From assembly GCA_028753945.1 (NCBI GenBank), contig JAPNXP010000009.1, positions 2,728,001 through 2,792,000 on the forward strand: a DNA stretch of 64,000 bases. The letters are read 5' to 3'. Within the stretch, counting starts at the first letter, position 1. Each line of letters begins with the position of its first letter. This DNA is from Hexactinellida sp. DTS-2022. Taxonomy: Eukaryota > Porifera > Hexactinellida. The position numbers were made by a program, and so were the translations under genes. Shown one piece after another: positions 22,501-36,820 of the stretch. The notes under the pieces were generated by a model. That model was not told the origin of the DNA. It made no database searches and was given only the letters and a program-made list of their open reading frames with translations.

Positions 22501-25500
22501 GTGACATGCATGTACACCGAAAGTGCATATACACAGCAACATATCCACTCTTCTATGTTTAGTTCTGGGCGATTTGTTGTAAATCAATGAAACACAAAAT
22601 CTTTGGGTTGTTAACATTCTTTTAATACTCACCCATAGTTATTGTTCGAATTTCTTGAACATGGGAATATTTCGTAAAGTCCAGTTCCCAAGGGATATAA
22701 GGCTTTGTACACTTATGTAAAGGGGGTAGATGGTTACTGAATGCAATTATAACGTGTATTAGAACTCATATAAACCCTAGATTACTTTTTCTACCATAGC
22801 TGTCAATTGTGCATCACATTAAATTATCTCCGAATTGTGCAAAACTAACAGCCTTCAATATCAAAATCCCAATATTAGTTCATAGTTCGCTGCTCTGATT
22901 GATGAAATTAACCTTACGTGCTCAGTTGTTCTTAATATACAATAATTTCCATACATTTGGGTAACCAATAAGATATACTACTGAATAGTAGCGAATAATT
23001 AGTTTTAGCATTTTCATAGCAACACAAAGAGACAACGGAATTCGCTATAATATTCAAAGTTGCGACTATTTCGGAAGCTAAGATTTCCATATTTACTTCT
23101 TACAACATAAATCTTTGATGTACTTTTTAGCGCTTACCTGAGATTTTTAATTTTGAAAGTTTTGAAGAATTTTGGACATAAGAGTTTTTACCCCTGTTAA
23201 AATTAAAATGCATCTGTGTAACAGTAAATCAATATAGAAATATATCTTTAGCATACTCATTTTGTATATATTTGACTAACAAATAACCACGATTCCTTAT
23301 ACAGTGGAGCCTCCCATAACGGACACTCCAAATAGCGGACAACCTCTAAATAACGGACAACCCTCGTGCACGGATTTATTTATTTAGCATATGTCTAATA
23401 GAAAAGCAACCTCTAAATAGCGGCAAACCTCTAAATAACGGACAACGCTTCCGGTCCCAAGGTGTCAGTTGTTCAGAGGCTCTACTGTATATTGTAATTC
23501 AGAGTGAAATGTAATATGTTGTATTTTTAGAATTCTCAAAACCACAAATGTAACTAACATTTGATAAAATACAAAAGTATATTTATAGGCCTAGTTTGTG
23601 TTCAAATCAATTGAAATTTCATACGAACGTTAGCATACTATCTAACTTGAATTTAATACCATTTAGAGGCATTTTGATAACCACGAATTTTTCCTATTTC
23701 CATGTGTTAAGCCATTGTGACCTACCTAGGTAAAGGGAAATCGGGTATAATTTATACAGATTACTTATATGGATCTCAGTTACTGGTAACTGAACTGCCA
23801 TATAAGGAAGTCTTTGAATTCTAAAAGACCCATAAGCTCAGAAATGAAATTTAGACATAAATAAAAACCACTTCAGTCACCAGTAACTCAGTTCCATATA
23901 AGTATTTGTAATTTATAATAGCACACAAGCACTTTAGGGGAGTTGGTGAATTGATTATTGTATCTAACATAATACCTCAAATAGCAAATATAAATTCAAA
24001 CTAAAATAATAGTCCCCCTCGGGGGCTAGAATAAATTGCCTACGATACTATTCCAGTGGTAAAGGTAAATACACATAATATAATCAGATAAATTGCTTTC
24101 AATATACGTATACTGTTAGATTGGTTTTGCTTAAGGTTTTTCAAAAATCTTTTCTTTAGGATGTGAGCGAATTTACACACATTTTGATGGAGAACTTAGA
24201 GAAAGCAGTAAGCAAAGTTCAAAGGTAAGTACAGCACAAGTGACTGTCTGCACAACATACAAATACTTATTTAGTTCTCAAAAATAAAGAGATGCTAATC
24301 GATTGATAATTTCTCTTCCAAATCGCTTATATAGTATAATAGAATATTATATATAATTAGTCTAGTTTTTGAATTTCTCTTTTGTTTACTCTCGGGATTG
24401 ATATTTGTAGAATTAAATGAAAGATGGTTTCACATTTTGGTCATTCTGACTGTCATTTTCATTAAATTATATTCTAGAATATGTCATTGGCGCTAATCTT
24501 TGCCTGATTCAGATACATATTTTTCGTGCCTAAATGCATTTGGTGCATTTGGTCTCGGATGCCGCCAATTTCAAGGACAAAAATTATCAAATTATCGTAC
24601 AATTATTTCAGCTAAATTATCACTGACTTTACTGTTAAACTCTCATAATGCAGGGATTTTTGTTATGAACCAACTTACTGTATTTCAACGTAATAGTAGC
24701 TATTATATATATTACATATTCCATTTATATTGATGCCAAAGTTTGACAAATTGGTTTATACAAATTGACTTTGACTATTCATGCTTCCAGGCATCCACAG
24801 GACATGCAATTGTTACAACCATAGCATATTACTGAAATTTTCAATCCACTACCTTCTATAGACAGTGAAAATTTCCCCACTAGTTCTAATAATACATCTC
24901 ATATCGCTTCCGCTTAATGTCATCTCCAACAAATTATGCATAATATGCATGAAACCAAATCTGATGATGAACTGATTCCTTATCCAGAGTTTCTAGATTC
25001 CAATTTATTATTTTCCAACTTCAAAACAGTCTTGTTCCGAAAAATAGGCGAAAATATAACGTATTACATCAAATTTTATCTCTGAAATCACATCTTATTC
25101 AAATGTACATACCAGTATCTTCAGAGTATGTCCTGTTTATCTCTTCTAAACGAATTAACTATACCGTTATAGCGATGTATCAATACTATATATTTAAGGA
25201 TAAATGCGGAAATAGAGTAGATTAATAATTTTATATGCTATTTAGGACATCATCTCTTATCTCAGAGAGAAAATAATATCCTATGGATAATAGATGAATT
25301 CTAATTACAATAAGGTTTTAGTCGAAGGACTACTCTTAATCGAGAGTTAAGTACTATATTTATTCGAATAATGGCCTAAGCGATTAATAATTTCTAGCTC
25401 CCCAACAGGGAGGGCGATTATTCGAGTAAATACGATACCTTTAATATTTTTTGTACCGAATACTAAGTAGTCGACCAATCTGGAACAGTGCCTTTATATA

Positions 25501-28500
25501 TTATAATTAAGAGCCCTTCGGTCTCGGGGACTTTTTGCATTTATGTGACTCAGTTTACGACCGCTTTAAACTACCATTCATCATGAAGTTACTATTTTGA
25601 CAGACGCGGCCCAGGGATTGGTTATTCACCCATACAATTTGTTTAGAACTATTGGAATTGGATGAGATTGTTTAATGTATTTCTAAACTTTAAAAATATA
25701 TATATCAATAATAAAAAGAACATGTTGTCGGCACAGGTGTAATTTTAGATTTCTTCGACACGTCATCGTCGCTATAAAAGTGATGTCTTTTCACAAAGGT
25801 GTTTCGGATGGCAACGACCCTTAGAGTGGTGGAAGTTTCCTTTTAGCTAACTACATTTCAGAGATATTCCAGTTTCAGTAGAATATAATTAGGTGATGTG
25901 TCAGCATTTTTTATGTGCGTTTTGGGTCTTCACCCAACCCACCAACCCATTCGAAATATATAATTCACAAAATTGAAAAAACACATTTTTGTCGATGTCA
26001 TCATCACTTCAAGGTGTCAAGACCCATTTGTAAAGGTATTACGTGGCATAAGAACCAATTGATAGATTGGAAGTTTGTTTAAATAATTATAAAATTTTTT
26101 TAATAATTAAACACCAATTTCAATGTCATCTTACATTTATTTAATTTAATTATTTGTTATAAATAGTAGATAAAATTGATTTGGCTACCATATTTCAATT
26201 CCGCACACTAGACACTGCTAATTATATATTGGAAGCATCTCTATAAGTTAACCACAGACTGAATTAATTATAATTAATTATTATTTAATTAAGTAATATA
26301 TTAACAGTGCAAAAGTATTCTTGCAGAAGGAAATATATTCACTTAATCTGTCGTTGCTATGGAATGTAAAATCTTAGTTTTCAATTAGTAAATAGAAGCC
26401 TACTCGATGTCACAAGTACAATCAATATAATTATCACAAGTTTTAACCCTCGGCTGGCTTGGGGTAAAAGGTATAAATAGAAAAACCCCACTTTCACTTT
26501 CAATTGAAATTCAATTAACTTTCAGTTTCAATTTTACATTCCTAGCCAGACGAGGGTTAACAATAAAATTAGATTTAACACTTCAATTGAACTGAAGTGT
26601 TAGTAAAGAAAGAAATTGGCAACTCAATTATGGCACAAACCAAGCCCAATTTTATAATTCGTGTACTGTGAGAATGTGTAGAATTAAATTATCTATCGAA
26701 TCCATATAAATTGAATATTCGGGCACTATTTATTGTTCCTTTGTAATATTGAATAGGTTTAAAAATGTGTCCAAACAAATGAAATCAAAAATCGTGACCC
26801 CACTCACCCCAGGTGCACATATGTTACCCATGAGAGTATCATGAATTTCAGTTCTTAGTTAATAAAACTCTGTTATGTGGAGAAGCCACGTCCCACGGAC
26901 TAATAATTATGATAACTAACTAAGACAGTTATTTTAGAACTGGGCCACTATACATTAGCATAGTCGGCACATTAAGGCCATGTAAAATACATTAAAAATT
27001 TTTTCATTCGGATTTTTTCAGAAAATACATACGGCGGACGGGGTTTATTTATTATTTATTTTCCATTAACATGCAATTACATTATCCTATGCCAAGTAAT
27101 AAATATTAATAAATTAAATTATAAAATCACATGACAATGGTTAAACAATTAAAGTAATGCTCTAAATACATTGTTTCTTAAAAATTGATACATTAGGAGT
27201 ACTTTACACAAGTTTAGAACTAATATTTTGTACGATTAGGTTCATAAGATAATTACAAAATATACCCGGACGGAGGGTAAAATTGGGACGGACGGGAATG
27301 TTAAAGAAGTATTTTATTTATATGGCCTAAATAGCCAAAAGTATTTGAACAACAATAATTTGTATTCATGCATTCAAGCTTCTAGCAACATAAGAACATT
27401 TCTAGATTTTCAACATATCTGTTTACATAAAACGATATGTAAAGTTTGATAAAATAGCAGAGTTTATAATTTTATGATCATTGTGAAGCTATTAAAATAT
27501 ACAAATTATGATTTGAGATTTGAACACTACATAGTCCAATTAATTACTCTAAGTGTTTAATTCTAATCTTACGATTATTTTCCACTGAGATACAGCACAT
27601 TCTCAATTGTGCCACATGTGCTATAAGTGGCACATGGCATATATCACTTCATGGATATTGGATAAAAATGACTTAAAATCACAATTTTTAGCAAGGTAGC
27701 AAGGTATTTGACTATATTTCAGAGTAATTTAAACAGCCGTTATACGCTATAAAGAGCATGTTTTTTCTAGAATCAAATTTCTCTTTACAAATAATTTTGG
27801 TCGGTTAGTGTATAAAATATGGGTTCTTCGTCTAGCTATCAAAGCTGCGTTTCTTAATTAGTTGGTGTAAAATAGGGTAAAAACCGATGGAATTTGTATG
27901 GTAGAATCATGAAAAATTATCTGCAGCATAAAAAGTACAAAAAACCAATAGAAAAAAACAACAGTCTAAAAACTCCATGCAACTGCACTTTTATTTAGTT
28001 CATTTAATGAAAAAATCTACATACAGTCAGGTCTGCTTATTGTGAACAATCTTTCGTCTGCTTAATATTAAAACTTCATTGTGAACAAGCCTTATAGTCC
28101 CAAATTAACACCTACATGGGTTTGGATTAAATTGAGCGCATATTAAAAGTATCTCTATTACGAACACACTTTTTGTCCCTTGAAGTTTAAAAATATAAGA
28201 ACCTGACTATTACATATTATGTGTGCTTAATAATTTGAAGGGATCTTAAAGCATCGCAATTAAAAATTGCACTTTTATTAGAATCCGATCCCATATGAAA
28301 AAAACTATCTTCAATCCCAATCAAATCGTAAAAATAGGTTGGCGATCGTTATCTGGAGATCACAGACTACCCGATCCAAAAGCACAATGCACACCTAATT
28401 ATAAAATAGGATTGACTATACGATATAAGGATAGGACAATAAAATCCAATTGAATACTTTCATATATTTCTTGCCTTCATGATCCTTCCTTGATCTAGGA

Positions 28501-31500
28501 ATGGCTCAGAACCATTGTTCCCGTCTTGCACATACTATTTGGAAAAATTGAAGTTGGCGTATCTTTTCCTAAATACGTAGTTAGACTTGCACCTTGGAAC
28601 AGAGAGGTCCTCTTAATAGTCTAGTATGTAATAGCTGAAAGTAGGAGCGTAAATTGAAATTATTTCTGAAAAGTGAACAATTCTGATATTCATATGAATG
28701 GGAGCGAGGAATAAGACCTAAATTCGAAGTAAGAATAAGATCTAATTGCTAAGTATGTATAAGACCTGTTGCATGATATTTTGAGACGCGTGAGATTTTG
28801 AGACATTTCTACTAGCAAACCATGGATGTGCTATTAGAAATTATACAGTGATATTTTGAGACACTATAATAGGAAGTTTTGGCTTATTTTACTTTTTATT
28901 ATGAATTTAATTCAAGAATGAGACGCGTGAGATTTGAGACATTGTATTAGCAAATCATGGATGTGCTATTAGAAATTATACAGTGATATTTTGAGACACT
29001 ACTATAAAAGTAATTTTTGGCTTATTTTTACTTTTTATTATGAATTTAAGAAACTATGATTTTGAAATCATAATATAGATAAACCCTATACTATTAGCAA
29101 ATAAATTAACTATATAAGAAACTTAATATATACATTAATTGTCTTATTCATTTACAACAAACAAACAATCAAATCCTTTCTTATTTTGAAATGAATCCAA
29201 ATGAATATGACGAAATCATTCACTTTATTCGCGAAGAAAAAGATTCTGAAGCATCTCAAGCTTCACGTCAGACATAATGGAACTACAAAAGAAGATTGTC
29301 TTCCTATTTTATTGGAGATACCAACAGACTTTGCAAGGTAATTTTGACTTCCTTATTCCCCTAGACCATTTTTTAATATTCCATGGTTTAATTTAATTCT
29401 CCCTTTAGAGAGTAAAAGTGGAAGGCACAGAAACAGATTTGGAAGTTCCATTGCAGTCTGAGTTTGACAACATTAATGAGAAGTTCCATGACCAAGTCGG
29501 TCATCCCGGAATAAATAAGACCTTACATTCAGTTGAGCAAAGATACACATGGGCAGGCGTATCACAAGACGTTAAAGAATGTGTGAGTTTAATTATCCGG
29601 TATACTTTCCTAGGTAGCACGTGGTTGGGTCATGGCCGGAACACTTGCCATTTGCAGTGACATTATTATAAAAGATAGTCCATCTTTGGCCGGACCACTT
29701 CAGTATTTTGTTCATACTTTATAAAAATTTCCTACCTATCTCGTTTCTTTTGAACATTATTAATTTTATTATTCAATTTGACTATTTTGATTTTGAATCG
29801 TTTTAAATGTTATGATGCATTCTAACTAAATGCATACTAATCGACCAAAACTATTTGAACCACTGAATTTTTATTCCTGAATTACAATATACTTCTCGTT
29901 TGCGTAATAAAGCCTGCTGAATTAAACTACTCTGAAATGAAATTATCTTTGTAATATAATTATAAATATCATAACATTATGATTTTAAGTAATATTTATC
30001 CAATAATTATCCTTAAAGTGGCATCTGTGTCTATGTCACGTGCTACTTGTGGGACAAGTGGCACATAAGGAAATGTGGCTGTATCTCAGTGGAAAATAAT
30101 CGCAAATTCATAATGATTGTAAATTAGTCACTTAGCTTTGTAACATAGTACGTGTAGTACATATTAAATTATACACTAGTAATGGCTTTCTTATATTATA
30201 AAGGTAAAGACTTGCCATATATGTAAGATGACAGCGGCCTTGCCATCCCAACCGAAAAAGAAACTCCAACCAATACCATCCCCGTCTAAAACGTGGAGAC
30301 ATATAGGAATGGACCTTATATGCGACCTCCCTGAGAGTGAATACGGCTATAAACACATTCTAGTCACTGTATGCTACCTGAGCAAATATGCTGCAGTACG
30401 CCCTCTGAAGACTAAGACTTCACAAGAAGTTATTCAGAATCTGAAGGACATCTATCTCGATATGGGATTACCTGATATTATTCAGCACGACCAGAGCAAA
30501 GAGTTCACAAGCAATGTGAGTAGTATAATGTAATACTGTTTGTTAGATTAGTGATAACTTATCTAATTTTACATACTAACATTATAGTATGTATTATTAT
30601 TTGTATTTATTTATTGTATTTTTATTTATTTAACAGATATTTAAAGAATTCAACCAGAAATTGGGTATAGACAATCTTAACACTCGTGCTTACCACCCGA
30701 TGGCTAACGGCTTAGTTTAAGCGCACAACAAGATTCTGAAACAGTTAGTATTTTGTAATATAAAATTTAGACCCATTTACGAATTATCCATATAGAAAAC
30801 TTATTAAAATGGAGAGTCACATAGGGCATAATTGGTCCAAACTGCTCAATCAGGCTGTGCTTGCAATGAACTCCTGCAAGAAAAGATCCCTCGGACAAAC
30901 TCCATTCAAGGTTATGTGGGGAAGAAAGTCCCGGCATCAAGATATATTGTCCACCATTAACAACCTGCAGACCAACGATGAGGAAGAATTTGATTTGGAA
31001 GAATCGATTTTCTCTGAAGTCACAGATCCACTAGATGATATCGAAGGGATGAACGACATATCTTGCCCATCTCCTGATAATCCCCTCGAAGCAGTTAGCT
31101 TGAACAACTCAAGCAGAAGATACAATATGATAAGTTAATAAGTTATCACTAATCGGTTAGTTGAACTGATGACAATATTTAATTCATACGTAACACACTG
31201 TCCATCTTGTTACTGATGTTCGATTCATTCTTTCGATTATAATTATTTTCATAATTATTCTCAAATGTAATTAGTGAAGGATAATAAAGAAAGAAGGATA
31301 ATACGGATGATAAGATCCTCTAGTCCCAAGAATACTAAGAAGAAAGTAAGCCTCGATTCTAGCATAGGAATCAACACCTCACTTGTAAATTCATTTTGAT
31401 TGAGTTGTTATTTAAATCATAAAATAGTGTTAATAGTAAAATTTCATTTTTAGATGTACCAGAATCTTTTCGGATTTTCTACGGAATCTATATTTCAACA

Positions 31501-34500
31501 CCTTAATAACTTAAAAGGTTCCGTTTTCACCTGACTGTCTCATTCATTGAGTGTTATTTTTATTGACACTCATTGTTATTTTAGCTTTACATCTTCAATG
31601 GACTTCAACCCGAATATTTGTAACATCCAGTAATAATATTCTTACAATGTTGTCATTTGTAGGAAGTACTAATGCAGAATTTCGTGGGCAGACCTTCATG
31701 AGTCCATGAAGAAATGCACCGCTTGTTATACAAAGCGCACAACTACACTCCCAACACGATGTTATTCGAGTATTTGGATGGTGGAAAAGAAGAGGAAGTT
31801 AACAATGATTCATACGATAACTACAAATTATCATTTTATCCATTTATTGTAGAAGAGAGATATTATGGAGATTATACTCGGATGGACAACATATCTCTAC
31901 CCCACCCAGCTATACAGATAGCAACGTGCTAGATACATACACTAAGTACTGTATTTCGTGGTAAGTTAAAATAATCTAACAATAAACTCATACAACTCAA
32001 ATTCAGTTAAATTAATATATTTCTTCAGTCTATACGTACCTTCGAAAGCAGGTTATAACATTATAATTAATCATATATTAATTAAATTGTAAACAAATTA
32101 ATATTTTAGGGAATGCAGTATCTAAACTCAATGCTATGGGAATCATTTTACGACGCAGTTCCGCTCCGTAATCCATACGACAACAATGGACCCAAGGATC
32201 ACAGTGATAGATGAAAATTGGCAGCGTAGTGAATGTGATATGTTGGGGATATCATTTGAATCAGTTTGTAGACAACCATTTAATAGCGTTGGGAAGTTAC
32301 TTAGCGATTTTGAACCTTGCGAAGCGGAACATTTCGAAGGAAAAGCTTCAATTTATCATTTGTCAGTTAGAAAGTACACTTATCCCAAAAAAAACAGACG
32401 AAGGTATAATGTAATATCACAAATAATGGCTATTAAAACTCATCTCATATCTCCTGCTAGCTATAGATATCTTCAAGGTTTAGACCAGTAGTTCTTAACC
32501 AGGGGGAAATTTCCCCCTGGGGGGAAATTTCTGGAATATATGGGGGAAATCAATTTAAACAAAATTAATAATAATAATAAAACCAAAATAAAATAATGCC
32601 TCCTAACATTGATCCACTGGTGGCCAAGAAGCAGTTATCGCCAGACAGCTAATAATTTGGAATTTCAAGGCTACTTTATTCCTTATACTACAAATGAAGG
32701 GGGAAATCGGATAGAGTGAACAGGACAAAAGGGGAAATGGCATAAAAAAGGTTAAGAACCACTGGTTTAGACGGTCTATCTCTACCACACGTTCATACAT
32801 TGGAGAAGCTATATTCTTCTTTTGGTCTCGAGAATGATTTTTGTGCATATCTTAGACAGGCTACTTCGTCTTTACTCCTCAGGAACGGAATGTAATTATT
32901 CAAATGGATGAGATACGTACATGTCAAATCGGAAATATCTTACAAAGGTGGAAAGGTATATGGCCCAAACTTAAATCCTGAAGATCCAACGAGAACAGTT
33001 TTCGCAGTTATGGTATCCAATCTTCATAAAAAGTGTTCTTGTATTTCTCGTTTGCTACCTTCCGCATCTATCTCTGCAGAAAAAATATTTCCTATCATCA
33101 AATCTTGCATTATCGATATTGAGCATTGTGGTTTGAGCGTTCAAGTTATAGCAACTGATAACTACCCGTTGAACGTTAATCTCTTTAAATTGTTTTCTCT
33201 CAATAATAAGCTGGAGATTAAAGTGCCTCACCCTGTTGACAATCACCGAATTCTATTCCTTACGTTTGACTTTGTTCATCTATTGAAGAGTATTCGCAAC
33301 AATTGGCTAAATCAGAAAGATTTTGAGAAAACATTTCAATTTCCAAATCTCGAAAATTTTGCAGTTGATTATTGCCAATATCCTCTTAAAGTCCATTCAG
33401 CTTGCTTCCAAGGTATAAGTCTTCTTTATAACTCGGAAAGTCAAAGTTTAGCTAAACTAGCCTCCCATCTTACCATGAAAGCTTGTTTTCCTTCTGCTAT
33501 AGAACGACAAATTGTCAAATTAGTTCTGAAGGTCGTTAACGTATTAACACTAGCTGCTCTAAGAATTCTAGACGAATCTCGGTTACCTGAATATCGTAAG
33601 AATACTTCTGACTTCACATGTATCCTTCTTTCATTATGGAAAATATTCAACATCAATACACCGTTTAAGGGTATCCGTTTAAACGATAGCCTCTCGAATC
33701 CTTTAATCCTTAATGATGAAAGATTCTTATACTTGACTCGTTTAGCATTTTGGTTAGATGCTTGGGAAGCGTTACCTGGGAAACTAGGAAAATTGAGCAA
33801 ACAAACATTTCCTAGTGTTAAGCACGCATGCAATGCACTACCCGAAATCACTAACCATTTAATTCAAAATTGTGGATTTTCATAAATTCTATCTTCCTTT
33901 TTGCAAACAGATCCGCTTGAACATCATTTTGGACTATATCGTATGATGTCGGGGTCGAATTACCATATACAATCTTATCTAAAAATTCTAGAAACCGAAA
34001 GTCGTCTCAAGCAATCCACTGTCTTAAATATTTTTTATCAGCAATCGGACACTTCCTTATCCATTTAGACATTCATCAAATCCTTTTCTACCCCAGATTT
34101 TATTAATCCTGATCATGATGACTATATAATTTTAGATCCGTTCCTTGAAGATATAGGCGATTTATCATCCATCGAATGTAATACACAAATTTTTCAATCT
34201 TTTGCCTTTATCGCAGGTTATGCATTTCACAAATACTTGAAAAATTATCAACCTTGTAATATCTGCCTTGATACCTTGACATTTGAAAAGTGTTTCTATT
34301 CGATCTTGACTTTCCTTCGGAGTTTAAGCTCCTCCATTTATCAGATCCTGGTCGACTGAAGTATCCATCTGAACCGCTTCTTTCTGTTGTAATTATTCTG
34401 TGGAAAATATTCGTTCTAATTTAAAGTGACGACAACCTCTTGAATATACTTGTAGAAGACTCATCTAGAGAGATTCTTGTACAACTCACATTAATCTTCA

Positions 34501-36750
34501 TGGGAGAAATTGGTGACGATGATGTTTGGAGATGTAAATGTGTTAATTGCGATACTTGTAGGTGGAAGATCGTGCGCCAACTTATATTTACTGCAGCAAA
34601 TTGTTTTATCGCAAATAAAATTAAAAATTACAACTCATTAGTAATTTCAAGAGCAATTGAAAAGCGTAAATTAAAGAAGTTTTCATAGATTTATTCAGAC
34701 TTGTTTATTGTTGTTTGTTTCAGATATTGTCCGCTCAGAAGTGAAGCCAGATTGAAGTCAAGTCCAAATGTCAGTGAGAGAAGATGGGAGGATGTTAGAT
34801 TTACATTGGAGAACTGTAGATGATCGTGTGTGTCGTTCTAATTTGTAATTGTTGATTTTGTGTTTGTATTTATACTATGATTAAAATACGCGGATAGAGT
34901 TTATCATAGTTTCTCAATAAGGGGTAAATAATATCAGTTATGTCTATAGGGAAACATAACTTTAAATACAATATTGTTATATTGTAATATAGAAAAGTAC
35001 ACTTACTACTTCATCCCTGGTACTTTTACTGTCTGGCCTTTTATGGTTACGGTATAGGAGAAGTTTCCAATTTTTTGCCCTCCTTTTCCTAAATCATACT
35101 CTAAAAGGAGCGTCTCGCGCTCCTGGATAATTTCCTGATTGGAAATTGGGTTACTGGTATAACTTGCTATAATTAAGCTAATTAAAAAGGGATAAATATT
35201 GCAGATAGGATACAAAATCTAGTGAGACGTTCAAAACTGGTAATCAAGCCAGAAATTTTTATATACCAGCGTCTCAAAACAATATATATTGCTATCACAC
35301 CTATGTCTCTGGTTTATCTATACTATCGTCTCAAAATTGTAAGAATCTTAAATTCATAATAAAAAGTTTTATTAAGTAGAAAATCACTTTTATAGTAAGT
35401 AGTGTCTCAAAATCTCACGCGTCTCAAAATATCACTGTATAATTTCTAATAGCACATCCATGGTTTGCTAATAGTATGTCTCAAAATCTCACGCGTCTCA
35501 AAATATCATTCAACAGACCTAAAAGCCTTGAAGTAGGAATAAGACCTAAAAGGCTGAAGTAGGAATAATACTTAAACAGTTTGAAGTAAGAATAAGGCCT
35601 TAAATATTTCGGAACTAGGATTAAGACGTAAACTCTTTGAAGTAGGAATAAGACCTAAAACTAGCTATGTAGGAAAAATGCGGTGTGATCTAAATTTCCA
35701 GGACGGACGTAATTCGAATAATTATATATCTGCAAATTATTGAATTATGTATTGTTATGCAAAGTGGTTACTTAAACATTTTAAAATATTCCCCCACGTA
35801 GATTTCCTTTCGCTTTTAATAAATAGTGCATATAATTATCAAAACAATTGAAGGAAATGAGTGTTCAGAATAAATATGATGTTAATAAAAATGTATCTAC
35901 TTTATAATATGATGAAATATTTTCTTATTGGAAGACTCTCATTACACCAACAATTACACAGCGGAAATTTGTGTGATTGTTTTGGATCAAAGTATCAGCA
36001 CAGCTCTAGCAAAATCCCTCGTGTGCATGGTCCTCGTGCAAAAGAGCAAAATTGCCCCCAAGTTTATGTAGTCACACGTAACATCTGAGTGTAGACTCAT
36101 CATCACTTGATTCTGAACTTTTGGGTCGAAATTTTGGCCATCGGGTGATACTCCTTCTAATGTTCTGCTTTCGTTTCCTAATGTTAAGGACATGTAGTTA
36201 ATGTATTCTATGGCTGAATATTCCTTGTTACTTGATTTTGTATCGAGTTCTTATATCAGAATTCATGCGTGTCTTAACTTTGGCAATTCTAGTAATTTGT
36301 AGGCCATCATCCAATCTGAATCATAATCTGAGAATACTCTATACATTGATGACAGAAATTTCCAAATATTAGGTTTGTTTGTTTTTATATAGGATCTAAG
36401 CGTGTTATGGTAAGATTCTGCGCCTTTGTTAGTCATAACATCAGTGTAAATATAGATAACCTTTGGTTTACATCAATCCATGTTTGGCAAAGTATCTTTT
36501 GAATGTATTAACAAGTTCTAACTCCAGGTTTAGTAATCCTATCAGCTAAATCTATATTGCTAGGAAAGTAGGTTTGATATCTTCTAATAAAAATGGCAAT
36601 GACACAGGGACGTCGCCACGGAGGGGGCATAGGGGGGCAATGCCCCCCCCCTGGTAGAAATCCTCGCCCCGGGTCAATGCCCCCCCTGGTAAAATTTCGT
36701 GCCCCGGGACATACCCCCCTGCTAAATTATTGCCAATTAACGTTGTATGT

Positions 36751-36820
<70 letters not shown>

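Larger units (their letters stand above)
19836..24159 (+). other. USP intron 3, 4.3 kb with transposon fragments
   Basis: Begins GTAGTA and ends TTTCTTTAG. It holds a solo repeat end (20290-20370), a nested palindromic repeat (20377-20556), a Ginger-type integrase tail (21400-22075), a hairpin at 22414-22472, and two MITEs (23302 and 23762). The stretches 20560-21400 and 22480-23300 show nothing else I can name. A CAGGGGTCGGCAATC sequence at 20656 looks like one end of a hAT element without its partner. Confidence 0.7.
28767..35515 (+). mobile_element. Ginger-like DNA transposon with 4-bp target duplication
   Basis: The 6749-bp element starts TGTTGCATGATATTTTGAGA and ends with the inverted copy (TCTCAAAATATCATTCAACA). 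Its terminal inverted repeats are about 250-330 bp, built of GAGACGCGTGAGATTTTGAG subrepeats. GACC flanks it at 28763-28766 and 35516-35519. Removing it rejoins a minisatellite unit (ATAAGACCTAAAAG). It carries an intron-bearing integrase of the GIN/Ginger kind near the left end. Ginger elements are known to have TGT ends, short 4-6 bp duplications and LTR-retrotransposon-like integrases, so the assignment fits. A P-element copy lies inside, so at least 2.5 kb of the length is secondary. Confidence 0.82.

Noticed and set aside
25600-25640. CCAGGGATTGGTTA as the end of another P element
   Set aside because: Only 14 bases match the terminal repeat of copy A, and no second end or duplication was found.
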